Below, piece by piece: positions 50,566-58,398 of a stretch of 64,000 nt of DNA. A model generated the notes under the pieces. The model was not told the origin of the DNA, searched no databases, and worked only from the letters and a program-made list of their open reading frames with translations. Each line of letters opens with the position of its first letter. Position 1 is the first letter of the stretch. The position numbers and the translations under genes are program-made. This DNA comes from Nocardioides sp. GY 10127 (GTDB taxonomy: Bacteria; Actinomycetota; Actinomycetes; Propionibacteriales; Nocardioidaceae), in contig NZ_STGL01000008.1 in NCBI RefSeq assembly GCF_004919085.1, positions 124,001 to 188,000 on the forward strand, read 5' to 3'.

Positions 50566-50594
50566 CGGGGGCCGACGACGATCGGCGGCCCCCG
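50566..50594 (-). terminator. Stem-loop after PhyH gene
   Basis: CGGGGGCCG (50566-50574) pairs with CGGCGGCCCCCG (50583-50594) across a short loop with a small bulge. It is 6 bases after the PhyH stop, so the amine oxidase gene downstream (start 50449) may use its own promoter within 50450-50565. Confidence 0.55.
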
Positions 50595-50600
50595 TCGGCG

Positions 50601-51494
50601 TCAGGAGATGCTGGTGTAGGTGGGCTGGACGATCTCGGGCTCGTCCTCGAGGAGGAAGTGCGGGTTGACCATGAGGCCGTCGACCTCGACCCAGCCCATG
50701 TAGTTCTCGCCGGAGTCCCAGCCGAGGAGCCGCTGGACGGGCTCGGGCAGCGCGCGGATCTGCTCGTCGGTCAGGGAGAGGTACATGTTCTCCTCCTGAC
50801 GCAGGTTCGAGAGGTCGTAGCTCATGGTGATGCCGATGCGGACGTCGTCCTCGGAGACGTTCGCGCCGCCGCCGTGGTAGACCGAGCCGGTCCAGATGAG
50901 GGCGGAGCCCTTCTTCATCGTGGCCGGGACCGCCTCCTCGACCTTGGGGCCGCGCTCGTCGTCCCACACCTGGGAGCCCGGGATCACCATGGTGGCGCCG
51001 TTCTCCTCGGTGAAGTCGGTGCCGGCCAGCATGATCTGCAGGCGGCCCTCGCGGCCGTAGTCGGGGTGGCGCCACATGAACGCGGAGTCGTCGCGGTGCA
51101 GCGGCTGGGCCTTCTGGCCGGGCTGGATCTCGATGGCCTGCGTCATGCCGATCTGGATGCCGGGGGCGACGGTCATGCGCATCTCGCCGTACCACATCTG
51201 GATGGGCTTCTCGAGGATCGCGCGGGCGACGTCGTGGTAGAGGGGGTGCATCGCGACGTCGACCATCTTCGGGCAGCGACCGAACAGGCGCGACGCCCGA
51301 CGGGTGCTCGTGCCGGTCAGCTCGTTCTCGATGCCGTTCTTGGCGAGCGCCAGAGCGCCCTTGATCTCGCCGAGCAGGACCTCCATGGCCTCTGCGTCGA
51401 GGAAATCGTCGATGATGACTCCGCCATCAGCGTTGATGACAGCGACGACGTCCTCCACGGTGCTGTTTCCGGGAAGGTGCTTGATACCGCTCAT
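50601..51494 (-). CDS. Phytanoyl-CoA-dioxygenase (PhyH)-family Fe(II)/2-oxoglutarate oxygenase
   Basis: 297-residue PhyH-family protein. The facial triad is His133, Asp135 (PLHRDD) and His207 (VYHGGG), with Arg219 (DDVRIGI) for 2-oxoglutarate. VIDDF-like (VIIDDFLDAEAM) and FTEENGATMVIPGSQVW are the family elements. Such enzymes hydroxylate small molecules including aminoalkyl phosphonates, taurine-like compounds or ectoine. It diverges from the TetR at 51617 over a 24-bp palindrome and precedes the copper amine oxidase on the same strand. It may hydroxylate the amine before oxidation (inference). Confidence 0.88.
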   Translation of the reverse strand: MSGIKHLPGNSTVEDVVAVINADGGVIIDDFLDAEAMEVLLGEIKGALALAKNGIENELTGTSTRRASRLFGRCPKMVDVAMHPLYHDVARAILEKPIQMWYGEMRMTVAPGIQIGMTQAIEIQPGQKAQPLHRDDSAFMWRHPDYGREGRLQIMLAGTDFTEENGATMVIPGSQVWDDERGPKVEEAVPATMKKGSALIWTGSVYHGGGANVSEDDVRIGITMSYDLSNLRQEENMYLSLTDEQIRALPEPVQRLLGWDSGENYMGWVEVDGLMVNPHFLLEDEPEIVQPTYTSIS

Positions 51495-51536
51495 GCTTCG
51501 GCCATCCGTTTCGGGTGCGCTCTGGTAGGACAGGTA

Positions 51537-51560
51537 GAAACTGTACGGACGTACAGTTTC
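51537..51560. promoter_or_regulatory. 24-bp perfect palindrome, TetR operator copy 1
   Basis: GAAACTGTACG (51537-51547) is followed by GA and the exact complement (51550-51560). It lies between the divergent PhyH and TetR genes. A second copy of the core occurs at 52253-52270, on the other side of the TetR gene. Confidence 0.8.
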
Positions 51561-51616
51561 GCACAGATTTCGCGGCCGTGACGGCTGAGGACCAAATTCC
51601 TGAAAGGACGGGCCGA

Positions 51617-52189
51617 GTGACCACCGAGTCCGGGCACAAGCGCCGGCATCGAGGCGAGGGCCGCCAGGCGCTGATCGATGCGACCATCCGCACCGTGAGC
51701 ACGAAGGGCCTGGCGCGACTGAGCTACCGCTCCGTCGCCGCCGAGGCCGGCGTGGGGCACACGCTGGCCCAGCACCACTTCGGCACCATCGACGCCCTGC
51801 TGGCCGAGACGCACGAGTACTGCACCGAGGTCTCGATCGCCCAGGTCGAGTCGAACGTCGGCGAGACCGACGTGGAGGCCTACGTCCACTCCCTCGTAGA
51901 TGCGGCCCTCGAGTCCCCTGACCTGCAGGTCTTCATGTACGAGCTGAACCTGCAGTCCAGGCTCTCCCCCGCCGTGGCCGAGCGCACCGCCACCCTCTAC
52001 GCCACCTACGAGGACGCCGTGGTGGAGGCGCTCTCCCGCCTCGGCGTCACCATCCGGCCGGGCACGGGGACGATGGTCGTGGCCATGCTGGACGGGATCA
52101 TCTACCAGGCCGTGTCCATGCCGGGCCAGAAGTCCCGCGAGCTCAGCAAGGCGATCTCCCTGCTGGCCTCCCTGCTCACGACCGCCTGA
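51617..52189 (+). CDS. TetR-family regulator of the amine-oxidation regulon
   Basis: 190-residue TetR protein: HTH about residues 15-60 (GRQALIDATIRTVSTKGLARL, VAAEAGVGHTLAQHHFGTIDALL) and a C-terminal helical ligand domain ending in LSKAISLLASLL. GTG 51617 with AAAGGACGG. One palindrome lies before it (control of the PhyH gene and itself) and one after it (control of the operon at 52348), so it should regulate both directions. The ligand is likely the amine or a product of it (inference). Confidence 0.87.
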   Translation: MTTESGHKRRHRGEGRQALIDATIRTVSTKGLARLSYRSVAAEAGVGHTLAQHHFGTIDALLAETHEYCTEVSIAQVESNVGETDVEAYVHSLVDAALESPDLQVFMYELNLQSRLSPAVAERTATLYATYEDAVVEALSRLGVTIRPGTGTMVVAMLDGIIYQAVSMPGQKSRELSKAISLLASLLTTA

Positions 52190-52252
52190 GGTCCGTCCGG
52201 CCGGCCGCCAGGGACGAAGGTCCGTACCAGAAGGACTCCTGTAACGCCATCG

Positions 52253-52270
52253 AAACTGTACGTCCGTACA
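52253..52270. promoter_or_regulatory. 18-bp palindrome, TetR operator copy 2
   Basis: ACTGTACG (52253-52260), TC, CGTACAGT (52263-52270), with an additional AA to the left shared with copy 1 (AAACTGTACG). It is 78 bases before the ABM-type gene at 52348. Apart from the two central bases and the outermost bases of the right arm, the site is the same as at 51537-51560. Confidence 0.8.
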
Positions 52271-52347
52271 GTCCACCGATGTGCGCGAGGCGCGCACCCC
52301 GGCGACGCACCGCGGCGGCCGGGCCCCACGTCAGCAGGAGCCCCACC

Positions 52348-52695
52348 ATGAGCGAGATCCTCAACCTCGGTCGCATGACCTTCGACGCCTCGAACGCCGA
52401 CGCGGTCAAGGAGCTGTTCTCGGAGTGCATCTCCATCGCCCGCGCCAAGGACACCGGCACCCTCCAGTACGACCTCTTCTACAACGCCGCCGGCACCGAG
52501 GCGGTCGTGGTCGAGCGCTACGAGGACTCCGCCGCCCTCCTCCAGCACTGGGAGAACATCGGCGAGGAGCTGATGGACAAGATCCTCGCCCTCGTCACCT
52601 ACGACGGTGAGACCCTCGGCCCGATCAGCCCCGAGCTCCTCGAGGGCCTCGGCGGTGACGAGGCCCGCGCCTTCGCCCCCACCCTCACCTTCTGA
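52348..52695 (+). CDS. ABM-like dimeric alpha+beta-barrel protein
   Basis: 115-residue small protein with the antibiotic-biosynthesis-monooxygenase/EthD-like ferredoxin fold pattern: LNLGRMTFDASNADAVKELFSECISIARAKDTGTLQYDLF, then VVVERYEDSAALLQHWENIGEEL. The family acts as cofactor-free monooxygenase or isomerase, or binds small hydrophobic compounds. It starts at ATG 52348 with GCAGGAG and is first of a four-gene operon behind the second TetR operator. The second ABM-type protein of the operon (53367) is only distantly similar. Confidence 0.7.
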   Translation: MSEILNLGRMTFDASNADAVKELFSECISIARAKDTGTLQYDLFYNAAGTEAVVVERYEDSAALLQHWENIGEELMDKILALVTYDGETLGPISPELLEGLGGDEARAFAPTLTF

Positions 52696-53282
52696 TGGAC
52701 ACCGTCATGGTGGTCATGCTCGTGGCCACCGCCGTCTCCACGCTCGCGTGCTGGTCGCCGACCCTGCGCGCCGGGCTGCGTGCCCAGGTCGTCATGGGCG
52801 CGATGGCCGTCATGATGGTGCTCCACGTGCTCGGCGGCCGGGTCCCCACCTGGACCGTCGTGGCCGCGGCCGTCGTCGTGGCCGGCGGCTCCGTGGTCGA
52901 GCTGGCGCTCGCCCTGCGCGGGCGGGCGCCGCAGCACGCCCCGGCGCAGGCCCGGCACCGCGCGGTCGGCGGGCTCGTGATGAGCGCGCTGGTCCTCGTC
53001 CACACCTCCGCCGGCACGTCCATGCCGGGCATGAGCGGGATGGACGGCGGGGACGGCACGGGCTCGATGGGCTCGATGGACGCCGCCGACCACGGCGTCC
53101 TGGGCGTGCTCACCGCGCTGGTGACCATCGCGTCCGTCACCTACGTGCTCTGGACCCTCTCCCTGCCGTGGACCTCGAGCCGCCGGCACGAGGAGCGGGC
53201 CGCCTGGCGCGGCACCACCCTCGGGCACGTCGAGCACCTCGCCATGGCCGTCGGGGTCGTGGCGATGCTCGCCATGGCCTGA
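52695..53282 (+). CDS. Met/His-rich polytopic membrane protein, possible copper handling
   Basis: 195-residue membrane protein with about five helices and no catalytic motif. It resembles the small DUF5134-type actinobacterial membrane proteins. Between helices it has a Met/Gly/Ser/Asp loop (MPGMSGMDGGDGTGSMGSMD) of the kind that binds Cu(I), and several His residues (LVHTSAG, DHGVL, GHVEHLAM) near the membrane. Its ATG overlaps the upstream stop (TGATG). Because a copper enzyme gene lies in the same TetR regulon, copper transport or insertion is a plausible but unproven role. Confidence 0.6.
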   Translation: MDTVMVVMLVATAVSTLACWSPTLRAGLRAQVVMGAMAVMMVLHVLGGRVPTWTVVAAAVVVAGGSVVELALALRGRAPQHAPAQARHRAVGGLVMSALVLVHTSAGTSMPGMSGMDGGDGTGSMGSMDAADHGVLGVLTALVTIASVTYVLWTLSLPWTSSRRHEERAAWRGTTLGHVEHLAMAVGVVAMLAMA

Positions 53283-53366
53283 GGCCGCCCACCCTTCCGC
53301 CGGCACCTCTTCCCCGGCACCTCTCCCCGACCCGCCCACCTGCCCGCCCACCTGCCAGGAGCAGAC

Positions 53367-53726
53367 ATGACCACTCCCCCGATCACCGCCCCCGAGAGCT
53401 TCGCCTCCTACGAGGAGAAGCGCGCCTGGGTCACCGCGACCTGGGACGCCCTCGAGCCGCAGTACCAGGACCTCTACTGGGTCGTCGCCACCATGCGGGT
53501 CAAGCCCGGCTCCGAGGAGCACGTCGCGAAGGTGTTCGCCGACATCATCGAACCCTCGCGCGCCGAGGAGGGCTGCCTCCGCTTCGAGTGCTACCCCTGC
53601 TACGACGACCCGCGCACCTGGATCTTCATCGACCTCTGGCGCTCGGAGGCCGACCACGAGGCCCACCTCGAGACCCCGCACCTGAAGTGGGCGCTGGCGG
53701 CCATCGAGGGCCACATGGAGGACTGA
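53367..53726 (+). CDS. ABM-domain (YgiN-like quinol monooxygenase) protein
   Basis: 119-residue antibiotic-biosynthesis-monooxygenase-domain protein: YWVVATMRVKPGSEEHVAKVFADIIEPSRAEEGCLRFECY, then RTWIFIDLWRSEADHEAHLETPHL, the standard ABM layout with a conserved His. Such proteins oxygenate quinols or aromatic intermediates without cofactors. CAGGAG ribosome site. It is third gene of the operon; together with the cyclase-type hydrolase downstream it hints at ring oxidation followed by hydrolysis. Confidence 0.8.
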   Translation: MTTPPITAPESFASYEEKRAWVTATWDALEPQYQDLYWVVATMRVKPGSEEHVAKVFADIIEPSRAEEGCLRFECYPCYDDPRTWIFIDLWRSEADHEAHLETPHLKWALAAIEGHMED

Positions 53727-53779
53727 GCGTCCCCGCTCGGCCCGCACCACCGATCGACACCGTTCACGAAGGAGTGAGC

Positions 53780-54460
53780 ATGCGCTACCTGTCCCACGAG
53801 CTGTCCCCGCAGACCCCGGTCTTCGGCGACAACCGGTCCGTCGTCGTCGAGGTCGACACCGACTTCACCACCGGGCCGTACCTCCAGCACTGGCTGGAGA
53901 CGTGCAACCACAACGGCACGCACGTCGACGTCCCGAGCCACTTCCACGAGGGCTCGCTGACGCTGTCGGACCTGCCGGCGAGCACCTGGACGTTCCTGCG
54001 ACCGGCCCTGGTGGACCTGCCGCTGGCCGACGACCACGTGCTGTCCGAGGCCGACGTCGAGGCCGTCGTGGCCCAGGTCCCCGAGGACGCCGACGCCCTG
54101 CTGCTGCGCACCGGCTTCGGCGCCTGCCGGGCCGGTGACCCCGTCCGGTACCTCACCGCCAACCCGGGCGGCTCGGCCGCCGCGGCCGCGGCCCTGCGCC
54201 GGCTCCGCCCGGCCCTGCGGGCGGTCTTCTGCGACATCCCGTCCTACAGCGCGAAGAAGGCCGTGCCGGACGGGGTCGCGTGGCACCAGGTGGCGCTGGC
54301 CCCGGACGAGTCCGGGGCGTTCCTCCTCCTGTTCGAGGACGTCGACCTGCCGGCCGACCTGGAGGCGCCGGCCGCCGTGGTCGCGCCGCCGCTGCGGCTG
54401 GCCGGCCTCGACGGGGCGCAGGTGACGATCCTGGCCTACGCGCCGGGCGAGCTCGGCTGA
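53780..54460 (+). CDS. Cyclase-family metal-dependent hydrolase (kynurenine-formamidase-like)
   Basis: 226-residue protein of the cyclase/KynB family (PF04199-type). It has the metal-binding motif CNHNGTHVDVPSHF (HxGTHxDxPxHF), LVDLPLADDH, LLRTGFG and a C-terminal VAPPLRLAGLDGAQVTILAYAP barrel ending. Enzymes of this family hydrolyse N-formylkynurenine or isatin-type amides, or act in polyketide cyclisation. GAAGGAG before ATG 53780. It closes the TetR-controlled operon. A ring-opening hydrolysis after ABM-type oxidation is the simplest reading (inference). Confidence 0.82.
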   Translation: MRYLSHELSPQTPVFGDNRSVVVEVDTDFTTGPYLQHWLETCNHNGTHVDVPSHFHEGSLTLSDLPASTWTFLRPALVDLPLADDHVLSEADVEAVVAQVPEDADALLLRTGFGACRAGDPVRYLTANPGGSAAAAAALRRLRPALRAVFCDIPSYSAKKAVPDGVAWHQVALAPDESGAFLLLFEDVDLPADLEAPAAVVAPPLRLAGLDGAQVTILAYAPGELG

Positions 54461-54487
54461 GGCGGCACTGGCCCCACCAGCACGACG

Positions 54488-54524
54488 CAGGAGCCCGCCG
54501 GGTCGACGACCGGGCGGGCTCCTG
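54488..54524. terminator. Stem-loop terminator between convergent operons
   Basis: CAGGAGCCCGCC (54488-54499) pairs perfectly with GGCGGGCTCCTG (54513-54524); GGTC...GACC pairs inside the loop. Confidence 0.8.
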
Positions 54525-54572
54525 TGCGTCCTGCCCAGCCCCGCGGCAGTGCAGCTCGGGAGGGGGGGAAGC

Positions 54573-55880
54573 TCAGCGACCGGGCGTCGTCCGCCGCAGC
54601 GTCACGATCGCCCACCCGGCCGCGGCCAGGAGCAGCAGGTCGAGGCCGGCCACGCCCCAGCGTCCGCCCCACTCCCAGGCCGTGCCGCCCAGGTTCCCGA
54701 ACACCGAGGAGCCCAGGTAGTAGGAGCACAGGTAGAAGGCCGCGGCCTGGCTGGGGCTCGCGCCGATCACGTGGGCGCGCGTGGCGACCCACCCGCTGGC
54801 GAGGCCGTGCATGACGAAGAAGCCCATCGCCAGGCAGGCCAGCCCGACCACCACGACCGGCAGGGGCGTGGCGGCCACGAGGAGCACGCCCACGACGGCC
54901 AGCGCCAGGCCGACGGGCACCACGGCGTCCCGGCCGCGGCGGTCGGCCCCGCGCCCGGCGAGGGTCGAGCTCACCGTCCCCAGGGCGTAGACGAGGTAGA
55001 GGACGCTGATCGTGCCCAGCGACAGGTGGTACGGCGCCTCCACCAGCCGGAACCCGAGGGCGTTGAACGTCCCGATGAGGGCGCCCATGGCGGTGGCCCC
55101 GAGCAGGTAGAGCGCGCGCAGGCGGCGGTCGGCGAGCGCGGCACGCGAGAGCGCGAGGAGCCGGCGCCGGTCCAGCGGCGTGGGGACGAAGCGGCGACTG
55201 TCGGGGAGCAGCAGGACGACGACCAGCGCGCAGAGCGCGGAGAAGGCGGCGGCCGTGAGCATGCCGCCTCGCCAGCCGACCAGCTCGGCGACCGGGGCCG
55301 TGACCAGCCGTCCGGCCATCCCGCCCAGCGCGGTGCCGCCGATGTAGAGGCCGGCGGCGCGGGCCTGCGCCGAGTGGTGCAGCTCCTCGCGCAGGTACGC
55401 GGTGGCGACGGCGGGCAGCCCGGCCAGCGCGACGCCCTGGAGCAGCCGGAGCGCGAGCAGCCAGTGCCAGCTCGGGACGCAGGCGCACAGCACCGCGACG
55501 ACCACCGCGACCCACAGGCTCGTGCGGATGATCCGCGTCCGGCCCAGGGCCTCGGAGGCGGGGCCCGCGACGAGCAGCGCGGCGGCCAGGCCGAGGGTCG
55601 CCAGCGACATGGCCAGGGTGGCCGCCGACGTCCCGACGCCGAAGTCGTCGCGCAGGGCCGGGAGCACCGCCTGCACGTCGTAGAGGAGGACGAAGGTCGC
55701 GATGCCCGCGGCGAACATCGCCACCATCGTCCGGCGGTACTCCGGGGAGCCGGGCAGGTGGCCCTCGGGCAGCGCGGGCAGCTCGGGGGCGGCGGGCGCC
55801 GCCAGGGCGACCGCGCGCGGAGCGGCGCTCGGCAGGCGGTGCGGGGCGGCGGGCGGGGCGGCGTCGGGGTCGGTGCGCAC
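54573..55880 (-). CDS. MFS transporter, YnfM-like
   Basis: 435-residue major facilitator with 12 predicted helices. After a ~45-residue Ala/Pro-rich cytoplasmic start come YRRTMVAMFAAGIATFVLLYDVQAVLPAL and SLATLGLAAALLVAGPASEALGRTRII (loop 2-3 motif), then ALRLLQGVALAGLPAVATAYLREEL. The Y-x-x-Q-x-L-P start resembles YnfM-type exporters of sugars or drugs. It diverges from a LysR regulator. GTG 55880 is preferred, since the ATG at 55916 overlaps the inverted repeat of the LysR box. Confidence 0.85.
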   Translation of the reverse strand: MRTDPDAAPPAAPHRLPSAAPRAVALAAPAAPELPALPEGHLPGSPEYRRTMVAMFAAGIATFVLLYDVQAVLPALRDDFGVGTSAATLAMSLATLGLAAALLVAGPASEALGRTRIIRTSLWVAVVVAVLCACVPSWHWLLALRLLQGVALAGLPAVATAYLREELHHSAQARAAGLYIGGTALGGMAGRLVTAPVAELVGWRGGMLTAAAFSALCALVVVLLLPDSRRFVPTPLDRRRLLALSRAALADRRLRALYLLGATAMGALIGTFNALGFRLVEAPYHLSLGTISVLYLVYALGTVSSTLAGRGADRRGRDAVVPVGLALAVVGVLLVAATPLPVVVVGLACLAMGFFVMHGLASGWVATRAHVIGASPSQAAAFYLCSYYLGSSVFGNLGGTAWEWGGRWGVAGLDLLLLAAAGWAIVTLRRTTPGR

Positions 55881-55903
55881 GCAGCCAGGTTCCGCACGCC
55901 GGC

Positions 55904-55926
55904 TCCATGCGTCCAATGCGAATGGA
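55904..55926. promoter_or_regulatory. LysR-type box between divergent MFS and LysR genes
   Basis: TCCAT (55904-55908) and ATGGA (55922-55926) form an interrupted dyad of T-N11-A type, and ATGCG occurs as two direct copies inside it. It lies between the divergent genes, as expected for a LysR binding site. Confidence 0.45.
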
Positions 55927-55961
55927 GGCGGTCAGCCATGCGTGGCGCGTATGATGACCCG

Positions 55962-56834
55962 GTGCTCCTGCGTGATCTCGAGTGGTTGGTGACGTTGTCC
56001 GAGCACGGCCACGTGACCAAGGCCGCACAGGCGCTGGGCGTCCCGCAGCCCACGCTCTCCCGGGCGCTGGCCCGGCTGGAGCAGGAGCTGGGCTGCGCCC
56101 TGTTCGAGCGCGTGCCCGCCGGCCTCGTCGAGACCCCCGAGGGCGCACTCGCGGTCGCGGCCGCGCGCGACGCCTCCGGCCGGCTCCAGCAGCTCACCGC
56201 GGAGCTGCGCGCACGTCGCGACCCGGACTCCGGCCTGGTCCGGCTGGCGTTCCTCGACTCGCTGGCGACCTCGCTGGTGCCCCGCATCCTCGGCGACTTC
56301 CACCGGCTGGCCCCGCGGGTGCGGGTGGCGCTCACCCAGGAGCCCGGCCACGAGATCAAGACGGACCTCGACGAGGCGTCCGTCGACCTCGCGGTGACGT
56401 CGACCCGGCACCGCGGACCCTACGGTTGGCTCCCCCTCCAGCGGGAGCGGCTCGTCGTCATCGTCCCGCCGACGCACCGGCTGCGCCGGCGCAAGCGCGT
56501 CGGGCTGGCCGAGCTGGGCGGCGACGAGCTCGTGACCACGCCGCCCGGCTTCGGCTTCCGCGAGCTGGTCACCCGGCTCCAGGCGGAGGCGGGCACGAGC
56601 TTCCCCGTGTCCTTCGAGAGCGGCGACCTCGGGGCCATCGAGGGCCTGGTGTCCGCCGGTCTCGGCATCGGCATCGTGCCGGAGCAGTTCGCCGGCCTCA
56701 CCGGCAGCGTGCCGCTCGCGCTGGACACCCCCAGCGCCGTGCGCACCATCGCGCTCACCTGGCGCACCGACCGCCCGCTGACACCGCCGGCGAGGCGGCT
56801 GCGCGCGATGCTGGCCGAGGGCTGGGCGGCCTGA
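55962..56834 (+). CDS. LysR-family transcriptional regulator
   Basis: About 290-residue LysR regulator. The N-terminal HTH (LLRDLEWLVTLSEHGHVTKAAQALGVPQPTLSRALARLE) is followed by a periplasmic-binding-protein-like effector domain (GLVRLAFLDSLATSLVPRIL, VSAGLGIGIVPEQFAGL). It diverges from the MFS transporter, its probable target. GTG 55962 is preferred: -10-like TATGAT (55950-55955) ends 6 bases before it, which suggests a leaderless message, and it gives the usual short lead before the first helix. ATG 55938 is the alternative. Confidence 0.85.
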   Translation: MLLRDLEWLVTLSEHGHVTKAAQALGVPQPTLSRALARLEQELGCALFERVPAGLVETPEGALAVAAARDASGRLQQLTAELRARRDPDSGLVRLAFLDSLATSLVPRILGDFHRLAPRVRVALTQEPGHEIKTDLDEASVDLAVTSTRHRGPYGWLPLQRERLVVIVPPTHRLRRRKRVGLAELGGDELVTTPPGFGFRELVTRLQAEAGTSFPVSFESGDLGAIEGLVSAGLGIGIVPEQFAGLTGSVPLALDTPSAVRTIALTWRTDRPLTPPARRLRAMLAEGWAA

Positions 56835-56866
56835 CCGGCCCCGCCGTCGGGCGGCAGGGCCGGTCA
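56832..56866. terminator. Terminator overlapping LysR stop codon
   Basis: TGACCGGCCC (56832-56841, including the stop codon) pairs perfectly with GGGCCGGTCA (56857-56866). It lies between convergent genes. Confidence 0.7.
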
Positions 56867-56886
56867 ATGGCCGATCAGTGGCCGCG

Positions 56887-58398
56887 TCAGGAGGCGGTGA
56901 CGGGCGCCGGACGCAGGACGCCGTCCACCCGCTGCGGCACCCCGTAGGGGTTCGCCTCGCGCGCCGCCTCGGGCAGCCACGCGTCCGGCACGCCCTGGTA
57001 GGAGACGGGGCGGACGAAGCGGTCGAGCGCGGCCGCGCCGACCGAGGTCGCCTCGGGGCGGCTGGTCGCGGGCCACGGCCCGCCGTGGGTCTGCGCCCAG
57101 GTGAACGCGACGCCTGTCGGCCAGTCGTTGACCAGCACCCGCCCGGCCAGCGCCGAGAGGGAGCCGACGAGCGCGCCCGCGTCGGGGTCGGCGTCCTCGG
57201 CGACGACCCCCGCGGCCAGGCAGCCCTGCAGCCGGGCGAGGACGCCGTCGCGCTCCTCGGCGTCCGCGTACTCCACCACGAGGGCCACGGCGCCGAAGCA
57301 CTCCTCCAGCAGCGCGCTGCCCGGGCGGAGCCGGGCGGCGGGCGCGGAGAGCACGACGGCCGGCGCGTGCCAGCCGGCGCCCGGCGTGGAGACGGGCACC
57401 CGGGCGAGGACGCGGGCACCCGCGTCGACCATCCGGAACAGGCCCGCCTCGACGGTCTCGGCGATCCCGCGCGTGAGCATGACCGGCGCGGGGTCGGCGG
57501 CGACGAGGGCGCGGGCGACGGCGTCCGGCAGGCCGTGTCCGGCCGGCACGAGCAGCAGCCCGGGCTTGGTGCAGAACTGGCCCGCGCCCAGCGTGAACGA
57601 GCCGACGAAGCCCCGGGCGACCTCCTCGGCGCGCGCGGCGGCGGCCGCCGGCGTCACGACGACGGGGTTGACGGTGCCCATCTCCGCGAAGACGGGGACG
57701 ACGCGCTCGCGACCGTTGGCCAGGCGCCACAGCGCCGTGCCGCCGGCCTGGGAGCCGGTGAAGGCCACCGCGTCGACGTCGTCGTGCGTGGCCAGCGCGG
57801 CGCCGGCGTCGAAGCCGGAGACCAGCCCGAAGGCGCCCGCCGGGGCACCGGCGGCGGACAGCGCCTCCCGGGCGACGCGGGCGAGGGCCAGCGACAGCTG
57901 CGGGTGCGCCGGGTGGGCCTTGGCGACCACCGGGCAGCCCGCGGCCAGGGCGGAGGCGGTGTCGTTGCCCAGCACCCCGAAGCCGAAGGGGAAGTTGGAC
58001 GCCCCGAAGACCGCCACGACGCCGAGCGGCACCTGGACGCGCACGAGGTCCGCGCCGTTCACCGCGCCGGCGTCCCGGGTGACCCCGAGGTACCCGCCCT
58101 CGGCCGCCACGTCGCCGTAGAAGCGCAGCTGGCCGGCCATCCGGGCGACCTCGCCCTCGAGCCGCGGGAGCCCGAGCGCGGTCTCATCGTCGGCGAGCGC
58201 CGCCAGCTCCGCCGTGCGCGCCTCCAGCGCGTCGGCCAGCGCGTGCAGCCAGCCTCGGCGGGTGGCCGGGGAGGCCGCGGCGACCGCGGGCGCGGCGGCG
58301 GACGCGGCGGCGAGCACCTGGGCGACCTCCGCCTGGTCGGAGTCCGGCACCACCGCGAGGACGGCGCCGGTGCGCGGGGCGAAGCTGGTGGTGCTCAC
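56887..58398 (-). CDS. Aldehyde dehydrogenase, ketoglutarate-semialdehyde (2,5-dioxovalerate) type
   Basis: 503-residue ALDH of the type that oxidises alpha-ketoglutarate semialdehyde: AVFGASNFPFGFGVLGNDTASALAAGCPVVAKAHP, VAFTGSQAGG, general base in FAEMGTVNPV and nucleophile Cys in GAGQFCTKPG are the signature of that subfamily, which ends sugar-acid and hydroxyproline degradation. The GTG start overlaps the aminotransferase stop by 4 nt. Next to a GabT-type enzyme, a role with succinate or glutarate semialdehyde is also possible. Confidence 0.87.
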   Translation of the reverse strand: MSTTSFAPRTGAVLAVVPDSDQAEVAQVLAAASAAAPAVAAASPATRRGWLHALADALEARTAELAALADDETALGLPRLEGEVARMAGQLRFYGDVAAEGGYLGVTRDAGAVNGADLVRVQVPLGVVAVFGASNFPFGFGVLGNDTASALAAGCPVVAKAHPAHPQLSLALARVAREALSAAGAPAGAFGLVSGFDAGAALATHDDVDAVAFTGSQAGGTALWRLANGRERVVPVFAEMGTVNPVVVTPAAAAARAEEVARGFVGSFTLGAGQFCTKPGLLLVPAGHGLPDAVARALVAADPAPVMLTRGIAETVEAGLFRMVDAGARVLARVPVSTPGAGWHAPAVVLSAPAARLRPGSALLEECFGAVALVVEYADAEERDGVLARLQGCLAAGVVAEDADPDAGALVGSLSALAGRVLVNDWPTGVAFTWAQTHGGPWPATSRPEATSVGAAALDRFVRPVSYQGVPDAWLPEAAREANPYGVPQRVDGVLRPAPVTAS

